A DNA stretch of 64,000 nucleotides from Madurella fahalii (lineage: Eukaryota > Ascomycota > Sordariomycetes > Sordariales). Location: positions 2,046,001-2,110,000 of the forward strand of contig CM056875.1 in NCBI GenBank assembly GCA_029876055.1, given 5' to 3'. The notes below the pieces were generated by a model. That model ran no database searches, was not told the DNA's origin, and saw only the letters and a list, made by a program, of their open reading frames with translations. The translations under genes and the position numbers were made by a program. Positions 10,769-22,038 of this stretch are shown here, one piece after another (within the stretch, counting starts at the first letter, position 1; the number at the start of each line of letters is the position of its first letter).

Positions 10769-12330
10769 CTAGCGATACTGGCCTGCCCCATAACCCTGGT
10801 GAGGCTGCCCGCCGTACTGCGGCTGCTGCGGTGGATGCGGCGCGTACTGTGGCTGTCCGTACGCGGGGGCGGCGCCGTACTGCGGCTGTCCATAGTGAGG
10901 TTGCCCGTGCGGCTGGCCGTATGACGACTGGCCCGGCGGGGGACCGTAGCTCGGTTGCTGCCCTGGCGGCGGGGCGCCGTGGTGGCTTTGCTGGCCGTAG
11001 CCTTGTGACTGGCCCGGCGGAGGGGGCGGGTAGCTTTGCGAGTGTGGGGGTTGTTGGCCGCCGTGGGAACTATAGGGAGGCGTGTACGGCTGCCCAGGGG
11101 TCGATTGGCCGTAAGGGGGATGCTGAGAATGGCTCTGGGATTGGTAAGATGCGGGGCTGCTCTGGTAGGACTGAACGGTGGTCGGCTGCCCTGGCTGCGA
11201 GGGCTGTTGATACGACGGGGGTGGGGCTTGACCACTGTAGCTTGTTTGCCCGGTATTCGAGTACCCATAGTTGTTCTGGCCCTTTCCGAGATATTAGCGC
11301 CGCCGTGTTTAGGAGCAGCATGTCTGCTTCGACTTACCGAGCCGTGCGGTTTGCTTCCTCCGAACATGTTGGCAACTCCTCCAACGATACCTCCTAGGCC
11401 GGATGATCCCGGGTGCTGGGAGGGCTGGCCGCCGTGATAGCTCTGCGGTTGAGAGCCCGGCTTGCTACCCCCCGAGAACAGATTCGACGCCAGCTGCGAG
11501 GCAAGCTTGCCTCCAATGCCGCCGCTACCACCGCCGTGTCCGCTCGAGTGGCCGCCACCGGACGACGTCAGCCCACTGAGCACCGATCCAGCCAGGCCTC
11601 CACCACCACCGCCGCTGCCATGGCCGCCTGACGGCTTGGAAAGCCCGCTCAGCACCGATCCAGCGAGGCCTCCGCCGCCGCCGCCGCCGCCATGACTGCC
11701 ATGACCGCCTGACGGCTTGGAAAGCCCGCTCAACACCGATCCAGCCAGACCGCCCATGCCACCACCGCCACCGTGCGATTTGCTCCCGCCAAGGCTGCCG
11801 AGAGCGCCTCCGATAAAAGACTGTATATCACGTAAGAGTCAGCACAGCCCAACATGACGCTTTGACGACTGACCATGTCCAACAACGAATAAAAAAGAAG
11901 GAAGGAAGGAAGAAAGGAAGGGGAGAAAAAAAAAAAAAAAAAACAAAAGACTTACCCCAAGCCCTCTATCCCCCCCTCCTCCACCACCTCCACCTCCCCC
12001 GCCAATGCCCCTCGTCCCGGGCGTCGTGCTCCCATCCTCCCTCGGGTTCACAGGCTCGAGCCGGCCATCGGGGTATCTCGCCGTCTGGGTGCCGTCCGGG
12101 TGCACGATGATATCGGCGTTGGGGACGCCGTAGGGGTGGTCGAAGCGCGCGGCGGGCGTCTCGCCGGCGGGCGCCGCCTCGGTCGGCGTCTCCCACTGCG
12201 ACGCGCCCGTCGACAGCTGCACAAAGTAATACTTCTTGGACGCGGCGTCCCACTGGGCGATCCAGCCCGCGGGCAGGGGCGGCGGGGCAAAGGTCGGCCC
12301 TTCGCTGCCGGGCGATGAGGGGCCTGCCAT
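10769..12330 (-). CDS. WW-domain protein with Gly-rich and Pro-Gln-Tyr-rich regions
   Basis: Three exons (12330-11956, 11820-11338, 11281-10769) encode 456 residues. The ATG at 12330 is chosen because the WW domain begins at about residue 18; longer in-frame extensions have no domain support. The WW domain (residues ~18-50) has both Trp signatures, PAGWIAQW and SQWETP, and the central KKYYF; such domains bind proline-rich ligands. It is followed by a poly-Gly tract, a region with three copies of a GGLAGSVLSGL-type repeat (about residues 145-215), a KLASQLASNLF segment, and a low-complexity tail full of YGQP/GQPQYG units ending GYGAGQYR. The tail resembles prion-like or condensate-forming sequences. 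Function is unknown; the general layout recalls WW proteins of the yeast Wwm1 type, but I cannot claim orthology. The stop is followed by a same-frame ORF that may belong to the gene. Confidence 0.8.
11556..11820 (-). repeat. Three tandem coding repeats in the WW-domain gene
   Basis: Three tandem copies, about 70 bp each, encode GGLAGSVLSGL followed by SKPSGGHGS or, in the last copy, TSSGGGHSS, joined by runs of glycine. Nucleotide similarity between the first two copies is nearly complete, suggesting recent unequal exchange or slippage. Glycine runs between copies vary in length. Confidence 0.85.
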
Positions 12331-13667
12331 GGTTGGGCGGGTAGGTATATGGACCTGTAGGCGGGTGGGATGTGGGCTTGTTTGCGAGATGGTTGATCGT
12401 TCGGGGAGGCGAGGAAATAAAAATTTCGTATGTACCAAGTGTTGGGAGGTGAAAAAGGGACCTAGGAAACGGTTGTTCGCCCGCTGGGGGGCTTTTTGTT
12501 TGTCGGGCGTGCCTGGCTCTCTTTCCGTGTCCCGTGCTGCCTGATACAAAAGGGGCCAACTCGGTAAGGCAGGCAAGGTAGAGGGGGGTTCAAATCCTGG
12601 GCTGAAAGCAGGCGTAGCGGGGCGCTGCGGGACACGATCGAGGAGGGGGCGGGGCACGTCCCCAGGTGATTCGACGCAGCAGGGCTGGTGGCTTTCTCTG
12701 GGCTGTTAATCAGCGCTTGATTTCTCGCTGGCGACGCCGGCCGAGGGGAAGATCAAGTCGAGGCGAAAAGAAACGGCCAATTGGCGACCCCAGTCGTCTT
12801 ACATCTAGACATGCAGTGCAGCGACACATAAAACGAAATCAGAGAGGCAAAGTACCAACCGTTTTGTCGCAGGATGTAGCCAACGCGCTCTGACAATTCC
12901 TTCCCAGGAATCCCGGTTATCTCCCAGCACAGGCAAGCAACCAGCGAAGGCGGCCAAAAGAGAAGGGCCAGAATACACTATACTACACTAATACGTGGTC
13001 ATCAGACTTGGTCAACAATACAACCCTGCCCTTTCTATATTTGCATCTGATTGCGATTCACGAGTCGGCCGGCTGTTGCCAGTTCAGTTCAGGGGTCCTC
13101 AACATCGTTTAAACCCTGCGTATCCTGCCCGTGATTCATGGTTTGTCCGTCTCAAAACAACGCGGATGCGAGCAATCAGCAACACAGCCCCAAGTCCTCC
13201 CCTGAAAGATAATAAGGAACCGTCACTTGCCCGATCTGGTGATGATGTGATAACAGCCACAAAGCGCTGGCGCGTCCAGCACACCATTGGCTCGGCGCTA
13301 GCGACGACAAGATACGCAGACATACCTTACCTTGCCTAGGTCAGTCCGGAGGCCGCCCGCCCGTTGCTAATATTGACGCCACGACTGCAACATCGCATCA
13401 TAATAACGAAAGAGAAGCCGCCGGATGAGACTCAACATTGCAAATGTCTAATAAGAACGCGTTCTCTCTATATGCACATTCGCTTCTTCCCCCCCCCAAG
13501 GCGCTGTTGAAACCCGCCTTCAAAGCCAATCCGCCCAATCCCCTCATCTACATCTAATTGCGTCGACAGAGATCCTCGCCCATCTCGCCATGCCATGCGC
13601 CCGTCTACCGGCAGACAAGACAAAACAGTCCGCTGCAAAATCAATCACTCACAAACACTTGAACCAT
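12331..13667. other. Intergenic region
   Basis: Upstream of the WW gene (minus) and downstream of the NUC-2 gene (minus). The half near 12330-12600 is likely promoter and leader of the WW gene. The rest includes the 3' untranslated region of the NUC-2 family gene. No ORF or RNA gene is supported. Confidence 0.6.
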
Positions 13668-16600
13668 CTATCCCGACCCCTCATTTCCTCCCCCATTGGC
13701 CACCGTCACCGCTGCCCCGCCTCCGTTCGCTTGACCGTGACTCCTGACCGCCACTTCAGCACTGCCTGTCTCCTGGTTCTGGCTGGCCCCTGTCAGGCCC
13801 TTCCGGATAGCGAGTACGCTGTCGACAATGACAGCATCAATGCCCTCTTTGACTTGTTTCTGCAGAGAATTAGGTAGATTAGCCTAATGGCCCTAAAAAG
13901 AGAGAGAGAGAGAAAAGGAAAGAAAAGAAATAATTGAAACAGAAAGGGCGAAAGAAATAAAATAAAATAAAAAACACACACCTGAACCATGGTCGGATCA
14001 TTATTTTGCGTCCCATAGCTCACGCAGACCAGCCCACTCTGCTTCACCACCCTGACCAGCCGCGGGCTATTCACAAACGGCTCGGCATTGCTCACGATGC
14101 CCAGCAGGTTCCACCTGCTCGCGAATCGGATAGCCTCCTGCAGGCTGCTCGCGCGTATGTCGCCCACGGGGCACGTGCCCGCGTCCGTGAGGAACAGGAT
14201 GGGGATGTTGGGCTGCTTGAAGCTCAGACACAGACAAATGTCCGGGTTGAAGGAGCTGAAGATGATGTGCCTGCCCTTGGCCATGTCGTACACCTTTGTC
14301 AGGACCGTGTCGCAGAACGAGTTGAGCTCGACCGCGTACGTGTCCATCTCGTGCTCCTCGCTCTCGTGCAGCATCGGGTACTTCATCTCGATGTTGAACC
14401 CGACCGACTCGGGCAGCTTGCGGAAGAGGTCCTCGAGCGTCGCGAACGGCGCCTGGATGAAGTTGCCACGCGAGTTGCCCTTGAAGCCCTTGGCCTTGAA
14501 GTCGCGCGTGTGCTTCATGCGTTCCTCCATCTCCGTCTTGCTCAACTGATGATCGGGCCAGTCCATCGACATGGACCGCTGCCGCGGGCCGGGGCTGTTG
14601 CTGCGCGCCTTGTTGAGCTGCTTATGCTGCGCCTTTTGAGGGTGGTGGTTATGCCGTGACGAGTCCGAGTTGATGTGGAGGAACTGCTCCAGTGTCAGGG
14701 TATGCACCGGTGCGTCGAAGCCTGTCTCGCTGACGAGGAAATCGTGGTAGATGACTGGGACGTGATCCTTGGTCAGTTGCACGTCGAACTCGACGTACTG
14801 GGCGCCAAGGTTGGCCGCGGCGATGAAAGATGGTACCGTGTTTTCGCCCAGTTGTAGAGACTTGTTGGAGGTCAAGTTCTTTCCCAGGCCGCGGTGGCCA
14901 ATCACCATGGTCGATGTCAGCTTCTTCCAGTACGTGTGCCTCGAAGTCACCTCCATGTTGGGGTGCGAGAAGGGCGTGATGACCAGGAAGTTGAAGTTAA
15001 CCGTTCCGATAACCTCGAGGTTAGCGCCTACGATTGGAACGCACACATCTCCCTGTAGATTCATCCTCTTGGTCCCAATCGTCGGCCTCACACTGGACAG
15101 CAGAGCAACGCCGCGTCCGATCTTATTCTTCTCGTTACCCGCGTAAGTCGGGACGATATCGAAGAGCAACTTGACTTTGCTGGCGTCGGTCGTGGAGAAG
15201 ACAATCGGCTCTGTCGAGATGTTTTCATGCACCGGCATGTCGATGATGGTCGGTTCGCCCTGCGCACCTTGGGCCGAAACAACGATTGAGAGGGCCGTAT
15301 CGAGCTGCGTGGTGTGGGCTTCGGTGAGCGGGACGCGGTCCAACGTGACGGCTTCGACGTTCTTGCGCATATCCATCGAACCAAGACTGACGAGTACCAA
15401 GCTCTCGTCCTTGAGATATCGATGGCCAAACGTCTTGATAGGCTCCGCATGGCGTGAAGAGCCGTTTGACCGTCTATCCTCCAACGACGCAACTTCACGC
15501 GCCACTGATTCTGCGGCCGACTCGTCAGAGCTGCTAGCGGCCGCGTCATCTCCATCCCGGATTCGGGTGTGCGCAGCCAGGAGGCGAGCTATCGGGAGAT
15601 GTCCTCTCAGTGCCGCGTGCTCCTTTGCTGTCCATCCCGACGAGTCCAACTTGTCCACATCGGCACCAGCATCCACTAGCAGCTGTGCGACGGACAGGTG
15701 CCCATCCACGGCTGCAATATGGAGAGGCGTCCAGGCGAACGATTTCTCGGCCAGCTCAATATTCGCCTTTTGCTCGGCCGTCCCCTTTAGCAGCACCCTG
15801 GCACACTCGTCATGCCCGAAACGTGCGGCAATATGGAGCGCCGTCTCGCCCGTCTTGTCCTGCCAGTTGATGTCCACGCCGGCCTCCACCAGCATCTGCA
15901 CGATGGGTTTAGAGTTGGCTTTTGTAGCGATGGCTAAGACGGCGCTCGATTTGGAAATGGCGCGCCTCATCTCGGCCTTGTTGTCGCTCACGCCCTGCCA
16001 GTTCTCTCCCTGCAGAAGGGCCTTAGTCGTCAGAGCGTGGCCGCCTAGCACGCTGAGGTGCAGCGGTGCGTTGCCGTCCTTGTCCTGCCATTCGGAGGCA
16101 TCAATGCCGCTCTCGACATTGAACTGACCCCATTCCTGCATCTTGCTCATCAGAATCTGGCACGCCACCACGAAGCCGAACTGGGCGGCATAGTGCAGTG
16201 GGATCCTGCCGAAGCTGTCCTTAGCTCTGAGCGCCGCCTTCTGGCCTGGCTGGAGCGCCTCCAATAAGTGAATCAGGAGTTGGACTGCTTCGTCATCCTT
16301 GCTGAGGAGGTTCGATTCCTTTAGGCCGCAGACTCTCGGTGCCGGAAGCGGTGATGTCGCCGGGGTGAGATAGTTCTGTGCGTATTGGACAGCCCCGCCT
16401 GGGAAAGAATGCGAAGACGAGCTCGAGGAGTCGCCATTCTTCGAAAAGGCAGTCTTGGTTCGGCCGATGTGGATCACAAGCCTGTGGATACAGTTTCGTT
16501 CGTTGATATCATCGGGTTCGTCGAGGGATGCGAGATTCTCGAGCAGATACGTGATCGAGTTCTTTGAGCGGGCCGAAATAGATCGCTGCAGTAGGTTGAG

Positions 16601-17488
16601 AAGCATCCTCTGCGACGCAGATTCCGAGCTCAATAGGTTGCCCTCCACCAAGCCGTCCCTTAGCGTGCTCACATCGTCTGTCCGGATCGCCTGGTCGAGC
16701 TTGTCTAGCAGGCCTGCCGGCACGCTGAGCATGGCTTTCGCGGATGCTCGCCCTAGGGACCTCGTCGAGCGCTCCGACTTTGCGTCATCGACGTGGTGCG
16801 AGTCGCCCAGCACAGAGAGCCACCTGTTGATCTCGGCCAGCAACCTCGCGATGGTGGTGTCCTTGGCGAACGGCCGGGGGTCGACCTTTGTCGAGATATA
16901 ACGGTGCTGGGTCGTCGTGTTGGGCACTTTTTTGTCGAGCTTCTTCGTGATCTTGACAAAGCCGCGGCGGTTGATCTCGCCGAACCATTGGAGGTTGCGC
17001 AGCTGGCTCCGCAGCTCGAGCAGGGCACCCATGAGCTCCTCGATCTCATCATCATCGAGGTTCGCAACCACGTCCGGAGTCCTGCCATATCTGTCCTGCA
17101 GCATCTTCAGCCTCCGGCAAGCGTCGGCAAACTTCTTATTGTAGAATGAATCAACATCCTCCAGATTGCGGTCAAGGGCGAAGAAGAACTCTGCCAGGCC
17201 ACGGTCAGATGGTGCACGCTTGGCCAGGGATCGCCGGCTTGTGGGACAACCCACCCGCTAAATCGACTTGCTCTCCATCCTGAGCTGCCTTGGCGGCGGC
17301 CTTGACGAGCTTCTTGAGGCCCTTGTAGTTGATGTATGAGCCTGCCCACTCGGGGACTTGGTTCCGCGGAAGACTGCCGGCCAGAGTAAGTTATTCTGGG
17401 GGAGGATGGGACGGACTAGAAGAGGGCGGGAGACGGTGAGACAGGGGGACAGGAAGACCGGGCAGGCTTACTTTCTGCCAAACTTCAT
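13668..17488 (-). CDS. nuc-2: SPX-ankyrin-GDPD protein, NUC-2/PHO81 family (GDE1-like alternative)
   Basis: Four exons (17488-17472, 17373-17255, 17190-13982, 13859-13668) encode 1178 residues. The start lies in a 17-nt first exon reading MKFGR, which joins LPRNQVPEWAGSYINYKGLK, the diagnostic start of an SPX domain; the long open frame alone would miss it. Order: SPX (to about residue 180), ankyrin repeats (about 365-590), then a glycerophosphodiester phosphodiesterase domain (about 805-1120). The family senses phosphate or inositol pyrophosphates through SPX; NUC-2/PHO81 inhibits the PREG-PGOV (Pho80-Pho85) kinase under phosphate starvation so that NUC-1 can activate phosphate acquisition genes. 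GDPD catalytic residues look intact: GHRG, the E and D of YVEFDVQ, and the His of YHDF, so GDE1-type glycerophosphocholine hydrolysis is a serious alternative. The C-terminal ~60 residues come from a separate exon and are polar and Gly-rich. Confidence 0.88.
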
Positions 17489-19262
17489 TCTGAATCCTGG
17501 GATACGAAAATCGAGTCGTGAAGTAGGGAAAAAGACGGATTGCTGGCAGCGTGAGACGGCCAATAAGGCGACCGTGCGTCCGTGGTCCTTGATGAATATT
17601 GGGGAGGGGGCCGAAGTCGACGGAACAAGGAGAATCTAAGCGATGCCGGCAAAGCGGCAAAGTGCGACGACGTATTCTCTGCTTGAGAAGCAAAACCTCT
17701 GACGACAAAACCCCAACGTATATGTAAGCAAGACGGTTCCCGTGTTTCGTCTTGCCGACGGGCAGGCGTAGACCTGTGTGCTTGTGATGCAAGCGAGCGA
17801 GGATCAAGAGATGAAGGAACTGGCGTTGACTTCTGGTCCACGCCGGGCCCCAAGTTCAGGACAGCGCTGATGCCTCAACGAGCAAGTCTTGGACCTTGGA
17901 AGACAAAGACGCCATGGACGAAGGGAATTGGGGGTGACGGACTGATAAGTCGAGACGGAAACGAAGGTGGAGTGAACAGAGATCCCGATCCCGAGATGGT
18001 GGGCACTCTTTTGCGCTGGCGAACCGGGTTTAAGCTGGAGTGAGGGGACTTTTAGGTATCCGTATTGCCCCGGCGCTGCCCTGGCTGCTGGAAGAAGCGA
18101 TGAGTTCACGTCTCGCCCATGTTTGTGGGCGAGAAAGATAACAAGATGCAACAAGGACACACTGCATCTGGATCCGCTCAGAATTCCCCATTGCCTGGCA
18201 ATGGGCAGCGCGTCCCGCCCGGGAGCCCAATGAAAACTCCCCGTGGCGTCCAGTGCAGCCAAGACTTGACTCTATTGGGCAATGGCTCCCCCCACAGCCA
18301 ACCCCAGAGCCGTTCCGGCTGCTGCGCTGAACGGAGGTCACTGCCCTGGGCACGCTGCATTGTGCCGGTCACTCCGCTGTTCCTCAGCCCCCGGCAAATC
18401 GGAGTGGCAATATTCTGCAAAACGCTGGTGTACACGTTAGAACCTGAGCCCATCGGGGAAACACGATGAACGACGCGTGACAGAATCAGTTGAGCGCTGC
18501 ATGCAGTTTGTGCGAGGACGATAATAGGATTATTCATTCGCTAGTCACATGCTCGCCAGTCTCCTCTGCCCTTCATAGGAATTCATCCCTTGCTGGCCGC
18601 ACTCCGCTGCATCACTCACCGCTCCCCTCCCCGGATTCTCACATTCGACAGCTGTAGCTATAGTGCCATTACCGAGGCGAACACTCTTATGAGCAAGACG
18701 AGAAGAAGCCCCGTGACTCGCGCGCCAGCAAACCCCTTCAAGCACTAGTCAGGCACACTGCAGAACACCATTTTGGCAGCCGATGCTGGTCTCGTGACGC
18801 TTGTTGTCCCTGGTCTCTCCTCCAGGGGGTCACGGCCAGAACGATCTTTTTGTGGCCCCATGCAAAGTGCTCCCCTGATCTGAGCTTCTGGACTACATAC
18901 CGAGGAGAACAAAGGGGAGCCTTTTCGAGGAACTTCCTTGAAGGGTGGGTAGCCTTGTCCCGACTTGGACACGGTTGACATAGATGGGTCTGCGCAAAAC
19001 TACGTGCAACTATCCAGACACTACGTCGCTCTTCCATCCATCTAGCTATTAACAATGCATGCATTCCAATATACAGAATCGGACGAGACACGGCCGCTGA
19101 ACCCCCATTCTATGAGAATCCCCGTCCAACCCCTGTTTCTATGTAAAACCCCCTCTCCTTCCTAGACGCGTTTGGTATATGCATGTATTGTACATCGGGT
19201 ATCCCGTAAAATCTATCGTACGCCAAATCTTTTGCCACGCCGCTCCTGTTCCCCGTTCGCCC
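17489..19262. other. Intergenic region upstream of NUC-2 family gene
   Basis: About 1.8 kb between two minus-strand genes; it should hold the NUC-2 family promoter and the 3' end of the PPR-like gene. I searched for the NUC-1/Pho4 core CACGTG by eye and saw none. Only short shadow ORFs are present. Confidence 0.55.
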
Positions 19263-21614
19263 TCATTGCCTTGATGACACCGCATCCGTATCCGGCGCCC
19301 GCCGCCAGAATGTGAGATTCGGCTTTGGCAGCTTCGTCAGCAACCCGGAGAACGCGCCGGCCCACCCGGCCGTCTGCGTCTTGCGCGACCGCATTTTCCG
19401 GAGCGCCTTCAAGTATTTGTTAAAGTGGGAATAGAGAATCCTAATGCGCTCCATAGAATCCGCTCTTTGCAGCATGAGCAGCTGTAGCGGTTCCACATGA
19501 GAGGGCGGGAGGGCGTCCATCAGCATCGCATTCACTCGGTCATCGATCTCTTGCTTTCTGAAGAAGCACATGGCGCGCCGGTATTGATCGGTTCCTGGTG
19601 TGGAATATATCATGATGCGTGCGATCCGTTGCTCAATCGGGACCTCGGGGTTTAAGAGGTGATATTGTCTCAACGGCCTCGGCACTGTCCTGATCAACGT
19701 ACCAAGGAGGAGGTTTTCTAGCGCCTTGATGTTCTCCATTGTCTTGAGGTATTGCGACTCTAGCCAGGCAACTCTGGCTACGTACCGGACATGCTCGCAC
19801 TTCCACACAACCTGCTGGTTCTTCCGTTGAATGCGGGCCAGGTCGTCGGCGATGGCCATCCCTACGTAGAGTCCATCCTTGAACTGCCCTGCAGACGCAT
19901 TTTTAGTAAGCCCCGTCATGGAGATGCGCAGCCTCTTGGCCAGGAAGCCGTTGTGCGGCCAGATGGATCGCATCCATATGGCCGTCACGAGGTGCTTGAG
20001 CCTCGTGTTATTGAAGGATCTGGTCGCCAAGACTTGGGGGTCAACATCCGGCCTAGAAATCGACCTGCCAGGGAGCGATGTTGCGTAACAGATGGAGAGA
20101 ATGTAGCGCAGCTGGACAATCGCGGCTCCAGAGAGAGATTTTGGACCGAAAAGCAAGTTCATTGCTTGGTCATGATTGTCGAGGAGGCTCTGAATGATCA
20201 CCCTCGCTGCCCCGATATCTAGCGCATCGAGGCATTGCTGGAACAGCCTTGTCAGAAGATCCGAATCGATATCCCACCTTTCCTCGAAACAGATGGCCAG
20301 GAGCTTGGCCGCCTCGCGCAGCATGCCGAAGTCTATTAAACCCTCCATCATGGTCTCGATGAGATTCTGGCTGAGCGGCACACGCTTGATAAAGTAGTCG
20401 TCTACAGCCGAAACATCGTTTCCCTCAACCCAGCGCTTGACACGATGGTCCTGCTCTCGGTCTTCGACTGTCCTCCGCCGCAGCCCAACTCCCCGGGGAT
20501 CGTGGCCAAAGATGCGCCGAAGGATGCGCCAGAAGCCCAGCATGTCGTTGCTCAGCCGGTAGTGTTGCAGCATGCATAGAATGGTTGCCGCGGTCGGCCG
20601 CATGCGGCTCCCGAAAAGGAACGAATCCACCACAACTTCGGCCAGGTCATGCTCGCCGAGCTGTGAAAAGGCCAGTATCAGGGTGTTGTAATTCTGGATG
20701 CCCGGCGGGACGGTGCAGACCAGCAAGTTGTAGCAGATCTTTGCTACACAGCGTTCCCGGTGAGGGGATACCCAGTCAGCCGAGATTTTCAGGTTGGCCT
20801 CGTTCAAGCGGGCCCGCGCCTCGACCGTCGCTGCCGGGTCAAGGTCCGGGTGGTTATAGCGGGGGTAGCCTTCTGATCGTAACAGGCGGATCATGGTCAT
20901 GACTGAATCTGGACTGGACAGGGAGGGGTGTGAGCCGGGGGCCTCGGCTTCCGTCACCCAGTACGCCTCGGTCAGTAGCGAGTCCACAAGGTTGTTGATC
21001 ATGTCGGCATGTTTGAGCATCTGTTTCTCCGTCTTCGGTTCACGATACCGGACATTCGGATTGCTCTCCTCCTCGATCAAGGCTTTCTCGCATTGTACTA
21101 GAGTCGACGTCCCCACGGTGTCTCTGGCAATCCACCAACTGGCGTTAATATCCTTGCGGTCTCGATTGCGAGCTGCGAGCCTTTCCCGGTACTCTGAGTC
21201 GTACTCCATCAGAAACTCTGGCTGTATGTTGCAAATGTATGTCAGGGTGGAGAGCTTGTCTAGCGGGCCGTCGTAGAACGTGGTGTCCGGTCTTAGGGAT
21301 GCGAGAGCCTGGGCAAGGTCTCTGGCGTGGCCCGATTCTAGCGCCGCCATAAGACTGCGGTTGGTCTCGGGGATCTTGCCGTCGAACTCCGCGAGCCTGT
21401 GTGTATCATTCCAACCGGTGTCAATGGTAGAAAGGCCAGGTATGGCGGTCGAGTAGCGGGCCGTGAAGACATGGCTGGCTAGTGGTTTCCGGCGCCGCGG
21501 GTAGCTGGCGATGCTGCACTCAGACGACCGGCGGGCGACGTTGCTTGTTGTACGCAGGCAGGCCGGGCAATGGCAGGCCCGCAGCCAGGCTGCCATTAAC
21601 CAGAGCCCCCGCAT
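19263..21614 (-). CDS. Probable mitochondrial PPR-like/helical-repeat protein
   Basis: Intronless gene of 783 residues. The N terminus is basic and rich in Arg, Ser and Cys with few acidic residues in the first 45 positions (ACHCPACLR, RRRKPLASHV), consistent with a mitochondrial targeting sequence. The rest is mostly alpha-helical with repeat-like units typical of pentatricopeptide-type proteins, for example IQNYNTLILAFSQLGEHDLAEVVV written in short as NTLILAFSQLG and LIETMMEGLIDFGMLREAAK. Such proteins usually act in mitochondrial RNA stability, processing or translation. Fungal PPR proteins diverge fast and I cannot name an ortholog. A second in-frame ATG lies six codons after the first (21596). 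It is divergent from the CZIB-like gene, with 424 bp between starts. Confidence 0.75.
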   Translation of the reverse strand: MRGLWLMAAWLRACHCPACLRTTSNVARRSSECSIASYPRRRKPLASHVFTARYSTAIPGLSTIDTGWNDTHRLAEFDGKIPETNRSLMAALESGHARDLAQALASLRPDTTFYDGPLDKLSTLTYICNIQPEFLMEYDSEYRERLAARNRDRKDINASWWIARDTVGTSTLVQCEKALIEEESNPNVRYREPKTEKQMLKHADMINNLVDSLLTEAYWVTEAEAPGSHPSLSSPDSVMTMIRLLRSEGYPRYNHPDLDPAATVEARARLNEANLKISADWVSPHRERCVAKICYNLLVCTVPPGIQNYNTLILAFSQLGEHDLAEVVVDSFLFGSRMRPTAATILCMLQHYRLSNDMLGFWRILRRIFGHDPRGVGLRRRTVEDREQDHRVKRWVEGNDVSAVDDYFIKRVPLSQNLIETMMEGLIDFGMLREAAKLLAICFEERWDIDSDLLTRLFQQCLDALDIGAARVIIQSLLDNHDQAMNLLFGPKSLSGAAIVQLRYILSICYATSLPGRSISRPDVDPQVLATRSFNNTRLKHLVTAIWMRSIWPHNGFLAKRLRISMTGLTKNASAGQFKDGLYVGMAIADDLARIQRKNQQVVWKCEHVRYVARVAWLESQYLKTMENIKALENLLLGTLIRTVPRPLRQYHLLNPEVPIEQRIARIMIYSTPGTDQYRRAMCFFRKQEIDDRVNAMLMDALPPSHVEPLQLLMLQRADSMERIRILYSHFNKYLKALRKMRSRKTQTAGWAGAFSGLLTKLPKPNLTFWRRAPDTDAVSSRQ

Positions 21615-22038
21615 TGTAGGCGCATATCGTCCCAGAGGAGTCTACGAGCGTGGTTGCGAGTCTGGGTGCCGTCGAGGAGCTCGAGCTCGGTGGGATGGTC
21701 CAAATTCTAGCTTTCCGGGCAATTCTCAATTGGAACCAATCCTTGCGGTGGGTCGAGGCTCTGCCAAGAGCCTGCTGTGAGCTAACCGCGCAGCATACCT
21801 GGCAGCTGTTCGATGTGTATAGTATACAGTACACTACAGGTAATTACCCGCGGTGGGAAATGTGGGGTACACGTACATCTATCGAGATGCCCCATCTCCG
21901 AGCTTCCAGTGCTGCCCCTCCATTCGCAAAGACGGCTAAGCTTCATCCTAGCGTGTCAAGCTCGAACTGTCTCACTCCAACAACATTTCTTTTAACCCTC
22001 CCAGAAGATTCTAAAAGCGCCAGGTGTTTACTGCAGCA
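21615..22038. promoter_or_regulatory. Divergent promoter between PPR-like and CZIB-like genes
   Basis: The 424-bp gap between two divergent start codons must supply both promoters. No motif that I can name with confidence was found. Confidence 0.45.
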
